Shown in pieces: positions 7,384-15,629 of a stretch of 42,401 bases of DNA. The DNA comes from a bacterium (GTDB lineage Bacteria > Myxococcota_A > UBA9160 > UBA6930), in contig JAAETT010000646.1 in NCBI GenBank assembly GCA_024228115.1, forward strand, positions 1 to 42,401, read 5' to 3'. The notes under the pieces are model-generated. The model saw only the letters and a program-made list of their open reading frames with translations, did not search any database and was not told where the DNA came from. The position numbers and the translations under genes were made by a program. How positions within the stretch are numbered: the stretch's first letter is position 1; every line of letters starts with the position of its first letter.

Positions 7384-8412
7384 GTGGCCAGCCTCCGATC
7401 TCCCGAGGCTGAACGCGCGGATCCGCTGCTGCATCGTCAGGAGTGGAGGCTGGACGGGACCTGCGCCTGGTCTGCTTTCGTCAGCGAGGCCCGGTCGCGA
7501 TGGGTTCCGGGCCCCGCCGCCTTCGATCGCGTGCTCTGGCACGGAGGCCTCCAATTCGATCGACAGCCCCTCGACCCGGATCGGCCACCCACGGAGCTGG
7601 CGGCCGGGACCCGCGTGGTCGGTTGGGGTTTCGAGCGCGAGCCCGAGGTTCCGGGTGTCGGGGCAGACGCGGTGTTGCTCGATGCTTCCGGCCTGGTCGC
7701 GGTGAACAAGCCGGCATGGCTTCCGATGCAGCGGACCCGCGCTTCTGTGAGGCACTCCCTCGAGGGGGCGCTTCGCCAGCTTCTCGACTGCCCGACGCTA
7801 GGTGCCGTGCATCGGCTCGATCGCCAGACGAGTGGCGTTGCCGTGTTCGCCCGCACCAGCGCGGCGGCGAGTCATCTCCAACGTTCACTCGAGCTTCGCC
7901 GCGTGCACAAGCGCTACCTCGCCTGGGTCTCACCTCCGCCGGCCTGGCGGGGCTGCAGGATTGCCGGCTGGATGCAGCGCGCACCCAACACCCGGCGCCC
8001 GTGTTTCGCCCTCGGTGCCTGGCCGGGCGATGAAGGGCGCTGGAGCGAGACACGGGTGGGCCTCCGCGAAGAGGTGGACGGTCGAGCGCTCCTGGAAGCA
8101 AGGCCGATCAGCGGTCGGACCCATCAGATCCGTGTCCACCTCTCCTCTCTCGGGCATCCCGTCGTGGGAGACGATCTCTACGGCCCCGCCTATGAAGCCA
8201 GCGCTCCCCACGCAGCCGGCCGCGTGCAGCTCCACGCCCGGAGCATCGCCCTGACCCTGCCCAAGGATTCAAAGCGCACCGAAATCGAGGCTCCACCGCC
8301 CGCAGACTTCATCCCACCAACCAACGCAACCAGCGGCTCTCGGCCAGCCGGTTGGCGGCTTCTACCGGAGGGATGCCGGCGTCTCGGGAGAGTTCGAGCA
8401 GGCGCCGTGTGA
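7384..8412 (+). CDS. RluA-family pseudouridine synthase
   Basis: This protein of about 342 residues isomerises uridine to pseudouridine in rRNA or tRNA. GLVAVNKPAWLPMQ is the usual entry motif of the domain. GAVHRLDRQTSGVAVFAR carries the catalytic aspartate (Asp146, H-R-L-D-x-x-T-S-G), and RPISGRTHQIRVHLSSLGHP with VGDDLYG completes the RluA fold. An N-terminal segment of about 90 residues precedes it. The GTG at 7384 is the first in-frame start after the selenoprotein stop and is only weakly supported. The 3' end overlaps the convergent dehydrogenase gene by 104 bases, so the last 35 residues are antisense to it. Confidence 0.88.
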   Translation: MASLRSPEAERADPLLHRQEWRLDGTCAWSAFVSEARSRWVPGPAAFDRVLWHGGLQFDRQPLDPDRPPTELAAGTRVVGWGFEREPEVPGVGADAVLLDASGLVAVNKPAWLPMQRTRASVRHSLEGALRQLLDCPTLGAVHRLDRQTSGVAVFARTSAAASHLQRSLELRRVHKRYLAWVSPPPAWRGCRIAGWMQRAPNTRRPCFALGAWPGDEGRWSETRVGLREEVDGRALLEARPISGRTHQIRVHLSSLGHPVVGDDLYGPAYEASAPHAAGRVQLHARSIALTLPKDSKRTEIEAPPPADFIPPTNATSGSRPAGWRLLPEGCRRLGRVRAGAV

Positions 8413-9580
8413 CGGCCGGGATCCCGTCTTCCCAGGCCGGGTCGAGGTGCCGCGCGACAGCCGGATCCTTCTCCAGCCGGCCGTACTGCTCGTTGGCGAC
8501 GGCGACGATACCCATCCGATTGACCACGAAATCGGGCACGTAGGTGATACCCCGCTCAGCGAGTGCCGCCCCATCGCGATCCTCTCGCATCAGTGGATTG
8601 TTGGCCGCACCACAGATCATCCTCGTCTGAAGCCGCGGGATGATCTCGGGTCCGATCACGCCCCCGAGTGCATTCGGTACCAGGACGTCGCAGGGCTCGA
8701 GGAGCAGGTCGGTATCTTCCGGGCGTGAGAGGCGCACTTCCACCGGCGCCTCGCGCCAGCGCGTCGCAAGCTCTCCGCAGCGTGTGGCTGAGATTTCGCT
8801 GGCGACGATCGAACCGACACCGCGGGCCAACAAGAGGTCGACCATCACGGTGCCTACGTTCCCAAGGCCCTGCATCGCGATGCGTCGGCCCGCCAGACCG
8901 TCCAGATCCTGGGCTTCGAGTGCGGCTTCCATTCCGCAGACGACGCCGGCTGCGGTGTACGGCGCGGGGTTTCCTGCGCCTCCGCATCTAGCGGGGATGC
9001 AGGTGACGAAACGGGTGCGCTCGAAAACGCTGGCGATGTCCTCGGGCCACGTGCCCGCATCTTCCGCCGTGATGTAGCAGCCGCTGAGTGAGCTCACGAA
9101 ATCGCCGTACTCCTGGTAGAGGAGCCTGCGCGTCGCGTCGTCCGGATTCTCGGGGCCTGCAATGAGGCCCTTGCCTCCGCCCCACCAGAGGCCTGCCAGA
9201 GCATTCTTGCGTGACATGCCCCAGGAGAGGCGCAAGCCGTCGCTCAGGAACGTCGCGAGATCCGGATAGCGCCAACGCCGAAGGCCACCCTGGGCCTGAC
9301 CGCGGGAGGTCGCGTGGAGGAACGCGCCGAAGAGCGCGCCGGTCTCGGGTCCGACCGCCAGGAACACCGCTTCGTGGCCGCGAGCGCCTCCTACCCCCTC
9401 CTCCAGGAAGTCGGAGATCTCCAGCAACGAGTCGTGCGAGGCCTCCAGGTTGGATCCCTGGCGTATCCACGAGGCGAATCCGCCACCAAGCTCCCGCAGC
9501 TCGCCGGCTACGGTTCGAGGCGGAAGATCGAGGAGGCGTTCCATGGCCTCATTGGTTTCGGCTGTCTGGTGCCCCGACAC
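8309..9580 (-). CDS. Glu/Leu/Phe/Val dehydrogenase family amino-acid dehydrogenase
   Basis: This 423-residue enzyme most resembles leucine/phenylalanine dehydrogenases, which oxidatively deaminate amino acids with NAD+. GGLRRWRYP and GMSRKNALAGLWWGGGKGLI contain the two conserved lysines (K125 and catalytic K137). TAEDAGTWPEDI is the substrate-site segment. GRRIAMQGLGNVGTVMVDLL is the Rossmann G-x-G-x-x-G site, and CGAANNPL is also conserved. The N-terminal 60 residues are longer than in typical leucine dehydrogenases. It is divergent from the hydrolase at 9668 with 87 bases between starts, and convergent with the RluA gene. Confidence 0.88.
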   Translation of the reverse strand: MSGHQTAETNEAMERLLDLPPRTVAGELRELGGGFASWIRQGSNLEASHDSLLEISDFLEEGVGGARGHEAVFLAVGPETGALFGAFLHATSRGQAQGGLRRWRYPDLATFLSDGLRLSWGMSRKNALAGLWWGGGKGLIAGPENPDDATRRLLYQEYGDFVSSLSGCYITAEDAGTWPEDIASVFERTRFVTCIPARCGGAGNPAPYTAAGVVCGMEAALEAQDLDGLAGRRIAMQGLGNVGTVMVDLLLARGVGSIVASEISATRCGELATRWREAPVEVRLSRPEDTDLLLEPCDVLVPNALGGVIGPEIIPRLQTRMICGAANNPLMREDRDGAALAERGITYVPDFVVNRMGIVAVANEQYGRLEKDPAVARHLDPAWEDGIPAVTRRLLELSRDAGIPPVEAANRLAESRWLRWLVG

Positions 9581-9667
9581 GAGCCTGCTTGCTGGGCCCG
9601 GAGGTCTGCAGCCTGGAAGCCTGGGACGTGGCGGTTACCCTGCGCTCGCGCCGTGGAGAGACCCATC

Positions 9668-10642
9668 GTGAACGAAGCTGCCCGCCGGCCTGCCTCGCCG
9701 GCCGAGAAAGCCTCCGACCCGGAGGCTGACGAGGCTTTCAGCGCTGCCCGGACCTATCCCGGAGCTCGCCGGCCGGATCGCCGGCGGACGGTCGTGAGCC
9801 ACGGCTTGGAGCTGGCCGTCTTTGAGTGGGGCGCACCTACAGGTCAGCCGATCCTGTTCGCTCACGGCGGCTTCGATTTCTCCGGCACCTATGATCGGTT
9901 TGCGCCTCTGCTCGCCGACGCGGGCTACCGCGTCGTCTGCTGGGATCAGCGCGGCCACGGAGATTCGCCCCATGCCGCGCTCTATAGCTGGGATGCCGAT
10001 GTGCGTGACATGCTGGCGGTGCTCGATTCGATCGGGCCGGATCCGATTCCGCTGCTCGGCCACTCCAAGGGCGGTGGTATCGCCATCCACCTGATCCAGG
10101 CGGTTCCCCATCGGATCAGCCGCTTCGTGAACATCGACGGGATTCCGTCCCAGATGAACCCGCCGGATGTGGCGGACCACGATCGCACCAAGCTGCTCGC
10201 CACCGAGCTTGCGACCTGGCTGGATCACCGCGGGCGGGCGGGCACCAAGGTTCGCCGCGCGGATTCGATCGATGGCCTCGCCCGGCGGCGCCAGAAGATG
10301 AACCCGCGGCTCTCCATCGAATGGCTGCGCTATCTGGTCACCGTCGGTGCACGACGTGACGACGACGGCTGGCGCTGGAAGATCGATCCCGTGCTTCGCC
10401 CCGGTGGCTTCGGCCCTTGGCGTGCGGTCTGGTCCCTGCGCCGCATGGTGGCGATGCCCGTCCCCATGCTGGCCATCCTGGGCCTGAAAGAAGAACCGAT
10501 GGGTTGGGGCACGACGCCCGAAGGAGCGTTGCCCTTCTTGCCGCGAAATGCCGAACTCGTGAAGTTCGAAGATACGGGCCACTTCATTCACATCGAGCAA
10601 CCAGAACGTGTGGCCGCGGCCGTACTCGAGTACCTCTCGTGA
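9668..10642 (+). CDS. Alpha/beta hydrolase fold protein
   Basis: This 324-residue protein starts with GTG at 9668. PILFAHGGFDFSGTYDRFAP is the oxyanion region, VVCWDQRGHGDSPH the aspartate-turn strand, LLGHSKGGGIAIH the nucleophile elbow with Ser133, and FEDTGHFIHIEQPERV carries the catalytic His305. The lysine after the nucleophile serine and the SHGLELAVFEWG opening are common in epoxide hydrolase or dehalogenase-like hydrolases. The first 35 residues are a low-complexity charged tail. The stop overlaps the next gene's GTG by four bases (GTGA), so the two hydrolase genes are translationally coupled. Confidence 0.85.
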   Translation: MNEAARRPASPAEKASDPEADEAFSAARTYPGARRPDRRRTVVSHGLELAVFEWGAPTGQPILFAHGGFDFSGTYDRFAPLLADAGYRVVCWDQRGHGDSPHAALYSWDADVRDMLAVLDSIGPDPIPLLGHSKGGGIAIHLIQAVPHRISRFVNIDGIPSQMNPPDVADHDRTKLLATELATWLDHRGRAGTKVRRADSIDGLARRRQKMNPRLSIEWLRYLVTVGARRDDDGWRWKIDPVLRPGGFGPWRAVWSLRRMVAMPVPMLAILGLKEEPMGWGTTPEGALPFLPRNAELVKFEDTGHFIHIEQPERVAAAVLEYLS

Positions 10643-11301
10643 CGGTGAAGCGTCTACCTCATGTCCACGTCGAGCTGGCCCTTCACACCCTTCGCAGCGA
10701 GGCCGGCCCGCCGCTGCTGTTGCTTCACGGGCTCGGTGAGCGTTCGCCCGGAGAGGTGCCGACAGAGGCTCGAGGCTGGCCTGGCTCGATCCACGCTCTC
10801 GATTTCACGGGTCACGGAGAGAGCAGCATTCCGGCGGGCGGTGGCTATACCGCTGAAGTCCTGATGGGTGATGCGGCGACGGTCCTCGACCATCTGGGCC
10901 AGGGCACATTGTTGGGCCGCGGTCTGGGAGCGTACATCGCGCTACTCCTTGCCGGGGCCCGGCCCAAACAGGTGCGTGGGATCGTGCTTTGTGACGGCCT
11001 GGGTCTGGCGGGCGGCGGCCGCGAGCCCGGTTCCTCGTCGGTGGTCTTTCCGGATCCGGAGGGTGTGGCGCCCCCGGATCCATTCGCCCTGGCGGAGCTT
11101 GCCCGAGACGTTCGGCCGCCGGATTACGCCACGGCGTTTGCGCGTCAGGCGGCCCAGCTTTCGGGCCTCGACCATCCCGTTTCAGTCGCCTGCATGGATC
11201 GGCCCGACTGGCTGGAGGCCGTGGTTCTCGAACCGGGGGTCATCGAGGCGTCGGCGGAGAACGCGCTCGCAGCCTACGCGAAGATCGAAACTTCGGAGTA
11301 G
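10639..11301 (+). CDS. Alpha/beta hydrolase-like protein lacking the catalytic serine
   Basis: The 220-residue product keeps the fold markers LLLLHGLGE and IHALDFTGHGESS. The elbow, normally G-H-S-L-G, reads LLGRGLGAYIALLLAGA, so glycine (G95) replaces the nucleophile serine and arginine replaces the preceding histidine. No C-terminal G-H motif is visible, and the protein is about 60 residues shorter than usual hydrolases. It is therefore probably non-catalytic, perhaps a partner or decoy of the hydrolase encoded directly upstream. The start is a GTG overlapping the previous stop in GTGA. The frame is intact and codon use resembles its neighbours, so decay looks unlikely. Confidence 0.75.
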   Translation: MTVKRLPHVHVELALHTLRSEAGPPLLLLHGLGERSPGEVPTEARGWPGSIHALDFTGHGESSIPAGGGYTAEVLMGDAATVLDHLGQGTLLGRGLGAYIALLLAGARPKQVRGIVLCDGLGLAGGGREPGSSSVVFPDPEGVAPPDPFALAELARDVRPPDYATAFARQAAQLSGLDHPVSVACMDRPDWLEAVVLEPGVIEASAENALAAYAKIETSE

Positions 11302-11348
11302 GGCGCGGCATTTCGATCGGGAGCCGGAATCCCAACGCCGGCATGCCA

Positions 11349-12716
11349 CTACCTGTGTGTCGGGTCGGTTTTCTTCGGGTCCAGATCCGCAAGGCCGTGA
11401 AGCTCCGCGCGTAGCGCCTCCCGCTCTTCTCGGAGCTGTCTCGCACTACGGTGCCTGAGCTTCAGGGAGAGGTAGGCGTCGACTTCGCTCCAGAAAAATT
11501 CGTGGCGCTCGTGAAAGAGCATTGCGAAGAAACCGGTCACCGGCGTCACGATGAGGGAGAAGAATGCCCACCAGGGTCCGGCTGCGCCCCAGACCGCAGC
11601 GGCGACGAGGGCCCAGGTGATGGGGAAGAGGAAGAAGCTGCTGAAGAGTTTCATGGTGGCGGGCAGGTCTTCGGTCTTCATGAACCGCGCGACGACACCG
11701 CAGAGTCGGTACGGAACGAAATGGATCAGCGTGCCAACGAGGGCCATCGGCAACCAGAAGAGCATCAGGGATGCGCTGCCCAGGACGTAGAGTCCGATGT
11801 CCCGCTTGCGATAGCGAGCGGCGATCTGGTCGTCGCGCACGCCAATCCGGTGCAGGTCTTCGGCGTATTTCTCGAGCCGGGCCTGGAGTGCCCGCATTCG
11901 CTCCGGGAAGAGCTCCCGCAATCGTTCGCCGGCCGCGATGAAATCCCGACGCACGGCGAAGGCTTCGTCGAGAGCCATGCGCGACGGGAGTTCCAACTTC
12001 TTGCCGGCCATGAGATCCCCCGCGGTCTCGACGGCGCGGACGTCTTCCGCCGAGGGATAGTTGAGGGTGACCTCGGCCAGCCCTTCACGGATCGCGTCCG
12101 TGAGCGTACGCGCCTGATCGGCTTGCCACGCACTGACATCGATTGGCGTTCCGATGCGAATCAAGGCCCGCGATCGAAACGTGCCCTTCTCTTCGAACGT
12201 CAGACCTACGGGAATGATCCAGGTGCCGAGCGGGCCAAATCGTTCCTCGGCCTCGAGCGCGATCCGCGCCGCGCCGGTCTTGAGTTCTGCAAGGTGGGGG
12301 GCGTCGTGGCTGATGCCTTCTGGAAAGAGCGCAATTGCACCGCCCGCTGCCAGTTCTTCGTGGCAACGCGCAAAGGTCTCCTGGTTTCGTGAGGTATCGG
12401 CGCCCTCGTCCTGGCGGCGATACACCGGGATCACGCTGGCCAGATCCAGGAGCCGGCGCATCACCGGGATGTGCCAGAGAGTGCTCTTGGCCAGGAACCG
12501 CGGGTCTACGTCCAGGTGGGCGAGGAGCAAAGCCGGGTCGACAAGGCTGTTGTGGTGATTCGCGACGAGCAGGAGGGGGACGCCACGGGGGAGCCTTTCC
12601 CGCCCCATGACTTCCACCTCGCGGAAGAAGACGCCCATCAGCGCCTTGCAAAGCCAGGCAACGAATCCGGCGCTTCGGCCCCGCTCGGCCGGGGCTTCAG
12701 CGGGAAGACTATTCAT
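11349..12716 (-). CDS. PlsC-like 1-acylglycerol-3-phosphate O-acyltransferase with C-terminal membrane domain
   Basis: This 455-residue protein has an N-terminal acyltransferase domain. LLLVANHHNSLVDPALL carries the H-x4-D catalytic motif, and ALFPEGISHDAPHLAELKTG carries the F-P-E-G substrate motif. The family transfers acyl groups from acyl-ACP or acyl-CoA to lysophosphatidate in phospholipid synthesis. The C-terminal third has several hydrophobic helices (GLYVLGSASLMLFWLPMALV, SFFLFPITWALVAAAVW, and a third after it), more than the minimal PlsC, so it should sit in the inner membrane. A clear AAGGAG precedes the ATG at 12716. It is divergent from the sigma-54-type regulator gene, with two TGTACA sites in between. 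Confidence 0.85.
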   Translation of the reverse strand: MNSLPAEAPAERGRSAGFVAWLCKALMGVFFREVEVMGRERLPRGVPLLLVANHHNSLVDPALLLAHLDVDPRFLAKSTLWHIPVMRRLLDLASVIPVYRRQDEGADTSRNQETFARCHEELAAGGAIALFPEGISHDAPHLAELKTGAARIALEAEERFGPLGTWIIPVGLTFEEKGTFRSRALIRIGTPIDVSAWQADQARTLTDAIREGLAEVTLNYPSAEDVRAVETAGDLMAGKKLELPSRMALDEAFAVRRDFIAAGERLRELFPERMRALQARLEKYAEDLHRIGVRDDQIAARYRKRDIGLYVLGSASLMLFWLPMALVGTLIHFVPYRLCGVVARFMKTEDLPATMKLFSSFFLFPITWALVAAAVWGAAGPWWAFFSLIVTPVTGFFAMLFHERHEFFWSEVDAYLSLKLRHRSARQLREEREALRAELHGLADLDPKKTDPTHR

Positions 12717-12728
12717 CCGATGCTCCTT

Positions 12729-12747
12729 ACTGTACATGCACTGTACA
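12729..12747. promoter_or_regulatory. Tandem ACTGTACA operator candidate
   Basis: ACTGTACA occurs at 12729-12736 and again at 12740-12747. Each copy holds the palindrome TGTACA, and their centres are 11 bases apart, one helical turn. The pair lies between the divergent acyltransferase gene (start 12716) and the regulator gene (start 12798). Close-set palindromes in such a short gap are typical of an operator bound cooperatively by dimers. The binding protein is unknown. Confidence 0.45.
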
Positions 12748-12797
12748 GATCCGCGGTGCGTCCCGTCTCCGCGCGTCCCAGAACATCGGAGCACCGA

Positions 12798-14348
12798 ATG
12801 ACGCTCATGAGAGGCAAGGAACGTGCCATCGCCGATGCGATGTCGCGCCTGACCCACGTGAATCCGTTCCTGCCCGAGCGGATCGCGATCGAGAAGGATG
12901 TGCTCGGGGGGCGCTTCGTCGCCACGCGAGAAGTCTGGAATGTGGACACGGAACTCGGCGGTCTGAATGCGAACCTGGCGCCAATCGACGACGCCGTGCG
13001 ACAGCTTCTCCCGACTCTGCGGGATCGGCTCTCCCGGGGTGAGCCGGCCAGCGATGAGGAGCTTGCACTCTACGAAGATCTGGTTCTCTATGCCTTGTAC
13101 GCGGAGTATGCGCCGATCTGGTTCGAGGCGATGGAGCGGGACGCAGACGGGCGCCCCCGCAAGGTGCCTGCCTACGATCGCTTTGCGGTAGATGTCGCGG
13201 GCTACTTCGAACCAACGGGCCTCGGGAGCGGAGCTCGCCGGGACGCGGCCTTCTTGTTCGCCTACGGCTACCAGACCCGCCGCGCATTCCACCACGTGTT
13301 TCGTCAGATTTTCGGCGCCTCGCTCCCGGCAGCGAAGCTTCGGGCATCGGTCTGGCAATCGATCTTCAGCCATGATCGCTCGCGCTACCGGCGTGTGCTC
13401 CATGACCGCATGCACGATTTCACGACCCTGATCACCGGTGAATCCGGAACAGGAAAGGAGTTGGTGGCCCGAGCGATCGGTTTCTCCCGCTACATCCCCT
13501 TCGATTCGGACACCCGGACGTTCGCTGAGGGATTCACGCTTGGGTTTCATCCACTGAACCTGTCGGCACTCTCACCGACGCTGATCGAGTCGGAACTCTT
13601 CGGCCACAAGAAGGGAGCGTTCACCGGCGCGGTGGACGACCGGGAGGGCTGGCTCGAGGCTTGCGGCGTGGGCGGCACGGTCTTCCTGGATGAAGTCGGC
13701 GAGCTCGATCCGGAGATCCAGGTGAAGCTGCTGCGGGTGCTGCAGAGTCGCACTTTCCAACGCCTGGGCGAAATCCAGGAGCGCCAATTCGAAGGCAAGA
13801 TCATCGCCGCCACGAATCGGGATCCCGGTGAGGAAATGCAGGGTGGTGCTTTTCGGCAGGATTTCTACTACCGGCTCTGCTCGGATCGCATCCACACGCC
13901 GAGCCTGCGCGATCAGTTGGCGGATCATCCCGGGGATCTCCACAACCTGATCCTGGTGATTGCACGGCGGCTATTCGGACGCGACGAGGCCGACGCAGTG
14001 GCTGGGCAAGTGGAGGCATGGATCCACGCCGAGCTTGGTAGCGACTACGCATGGCCCGGGAACATTCGAGAGCTCGAGCAATGCATCCGCAACGTGGTGA
14101 TCCGCGGAAGTTATGCGGCGCCCACCGCGACGAAGGTGCGGGCTGCCGCCGGAATGCGTGGGGAACTCGCCGCCGCGACCGCCGCGGGGGAGTTGGATAT
14201 GGAAGAGCTGGGCGTGCGTTACGCGACGCTGCTCTATCACCAGACAGGAAGCTACGAGGAAGCGGCCCGCCGCCTCGGCCTCGATCGGCGCACCGTGAAA
14301 GCGAGGGTGGATCCCCAACTTCTCGAGCGCCTCCGCTCGGAGGGCTGA
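12798..14348 (+). CDS. Sigma-54-interacting AAA+ transcriptional activator with an unrecognised N-terminal domain
   Basis: The 516-residue protein has a complete activator core. Walker A is GESGTGKE (214-221), the sigma-54 contact loop is GAFTGA (273-278), Walker B is TVFLDEVGEL (294-303), and AWPGNIRELEQ (418-428) is the sensor II region. A Fis-type helix-turn-helix follows at about 484-503 (GSYEEAARRLGLDRRTVKAR). It should hydrolyse ATP to open sigma-54 promoters. Residues 1-205 match no receiver, GAF, PAS or V4R motif I can see and probably sense a signal. The stretch between Walker A and the ESELFGH helix is longer than usual. ATG 12798 follows a GGAG. It is divergent from the acyltransferase gene. 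Confidence 0.85.
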   Translation: MTLMRGKERAIADAMSRLTHVNPFLPERIAIEKDVLGGRFVATREVWNVDTELGGLNANLAPIDDAVRQLLPTLRDRLSRGEPASDEELALYEDLVLYALYAEYAPIWFEAMERDADGRPRKVPAYDRFAVDVAGYFEPTGLGSGARRDAAFLFAYGYQTRRAFHHVFRQIFGASLPAAKLRASVWQSIFSHDRSRYRRVLHDRMHDFTTLITGESGTGKELVARAIGFSRYIPFDSDTRTFAEGFTLGFHPLNLSALSPTLIESELFGHKKGAFTGAVDDREGWLEACGVGGTVFLDEVGELDPEIQVKLLRVLQSRTFQRLGEIQERQFEGKIIAATNRDPGEEMQGGAFRQDFYYRLCSDRIHTPSLRDQLADHPGDLHNLILVIARRLFGRDEADAVAGQVEAWIHAELGSDYAWPGNIRELEQCIRNVVIRGSYAAPTATKVRAAAGMRGELAAATAAGELDMEELGVRYATLLYHQTGSYEEAARRLGLDRRTVKARVDPQLLERLRSEG

Positions 14349-14356
14349 GGCCCGGC

Positions 14357-14376
14357 CGCACTCATCAAGGAGTGCG
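14357..14376. terminator. Short hairpin between convergent genes
   Basis: CGCACTC (14357-14363) and GAGTGCG (14370-14376) form a 7-bp stem with a 6-base loop, followed by TTCT. It lies in the 40-base gap between the stops of the activator gene and the P450 gene, where a terminator would be expected. There is no long U tract, so the strength is uncertain. Confidence 0.4.
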
Positions 14377-14388
14377 TTCTCGTCGCGG

Positions 14389-15618
14389 CTAGGCCTCCGG
14401 TGTGAAGCGGACCTTCATTTCCGCGCACGTTCGAACCAGGGCCGAGGGGACGAGGACCGGCCCTCCCGCCGTGTACTCCATATCCGGCAGTCGGCGCAGG
14501 ATCTCCTGGATAGCCACGCGCATCTCCATGCGGGCCAGGTTGGCACCGAGGCAGAAGTGATTGCCGATGCCGAAACCCAGGTGGTGGGGAGCGCGATCGA
14601 TGTCGAAGCGATCCGGGTCGTCGAACTGGCGCTCGTCCCGGTTGGCCGAGGGATAGAGCAGCAGCACCGTCTGGCCGGCTTTGATCTTCTGATCGCCGAG
14701 CTCGGTGTCGCGGGTGGCCGTACGCCCGAAGGAGCGCACCGGCGTGGCGAGGCGGACCATTTCTTCGACGGCATTGGGAATCAGGGACGGGTCGTCGATC
14801 AGGCGCTGCCGGGCTTCGGGGTTTTCGATGAGCAGCTGCATGCCGGCGGAGATCCCGTTCCGGGTCGTCTCGTTCCCCGCGACCATCAGGATGACCATCA
14901 GCTTGATCAGCTCGTCGTTCTGCAGATCCGGGTCGCCGATGGCATCAGTGGTGGGACCTGTCTCGTCGTACTTCTTCAGCAGACCCGAATCCTTGGCGCC
15001 GGTGAGGATGCTGACAAGGTCGTCCTTGGGGTTCTTGCGCCGATCCTCGATGATGGGCGTGACGTAGGTTGCGTATTCGAGGTAGGACTGGCCGGCACGG
15101 GCCGTGATGACCGGATCATCCATGTTGCCGTCCGCGGCAATCATGGTGTCCGACCAGTGGTGGAATTTGTCATAGTCCGCGTCGCGGATCCCGATCATCG
15201 CAGCGATCAGGCGGAGGGGCAGGGGAACTGCGATTTCCGTGACGAACTCGCACTCGCCCTTGGCCGCTACGCTATCGATCGCTTCGTCCGTGATCTCGCG
15301 GAACGTCTTCTCGAGGATCTTCACCATCCGCGGGGTGAATCCCTTGTTGATCATGCCGCGCAGCTGACCGTGGCGGGGCTCCTCTTCGTCGATCAGGCCG
15401 AGCTTGACGTCGTTACCGGGGCGCACGCCGAGGCCAGACGTAAAGGTCGCCTGATCCTTCGACACCGCGACGACATCGTCGAAGTTGGCGACGGTCCACA
15501 GCTCATCCTTCTCGGACCAGCGCACGGGCTCGTTCTGGCGAAGCCAGCGCATGCGCTCGAGCATGGCCTCCTCTTCCCAGTTTCCGGAATCGAGGTATGC
15601 GATATCGGCATCGACCAT
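14389..15618 (-). CDS. Cytochrome P450
   Basis: This 409-residue soluble bacterial P450 has all the diagnostic elements. The I-helix oxygen-activation motif is AGNETT (247-252), the K-helix E-x-x-R is EMVR (286-289), and the heme loop is FGIGNHFCLG with the heme-ligating Cys356. The EEPRHGQLRGMINKGFTPRM segment is the C-helix heme contact. It hydroxylates or otherwise oxidises a hydrophobic substrate with electrons from ferredoxin or flavodoxin; no redox partner is adjacent. The ATG at 15618 is chosen because AAGGAGAA lies just upstream; an in-frame TTG 15 bases earlier would overlap that site. The start is 11 bases after the tetR gene stop, so the two form one operon. Confidence 0.95.
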   Translation of the reverse strand: MVDADIAYLDSGNWEEEAMLERMRWLRQNEPVRWSEKDELWTVANFDDVVAVSKDQATFTSGLGVRPGNDVKLGLIDEEEPRHGQLRGMINKGFTPRMVKILEKTFREITDEAIDSVAAKGECEFVTEIAVPLPLRLIAAMIGIRDADYDKFHHWSDTMIAADGNMDDPVITARAGQSYLEYATYVTPIIEDRRKNPKDDLVSILTGAKDSGLLKKYDETGPTTDAIGDPDLQNDELIKLMVILMVAGNETTRNGISAGMQLLIENPEARQRLIDDPSLIPNAVEEMVRLATPVRSFGRTATRDTELGDQKIKAGQTVLLLYPSANRDERQFDDPDRFDIDRAPHHLGFGIGNHFCLGANLARMEMRVAIQEILRRLPDMEYTAGGPVLVPSALVRTCAEMKVRFTPEA

Positions 15619-15629
15619 GGGGTTCTCCT

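Noticed and set aside
12717-13550. Long upstream extension of the PlsC-like frame
   Set aside because: It is antisense to the sigma-54 activator; AAGGAG before ATG 12716 fixes the start.
11349-14348. Toxin-antitoxin or defence system around the AAA+ protein
   Set aside because: The AAA+ protein has the sigma-54 GAFTGA loop and a Fis-type HTH, so a transcription activator explains it.
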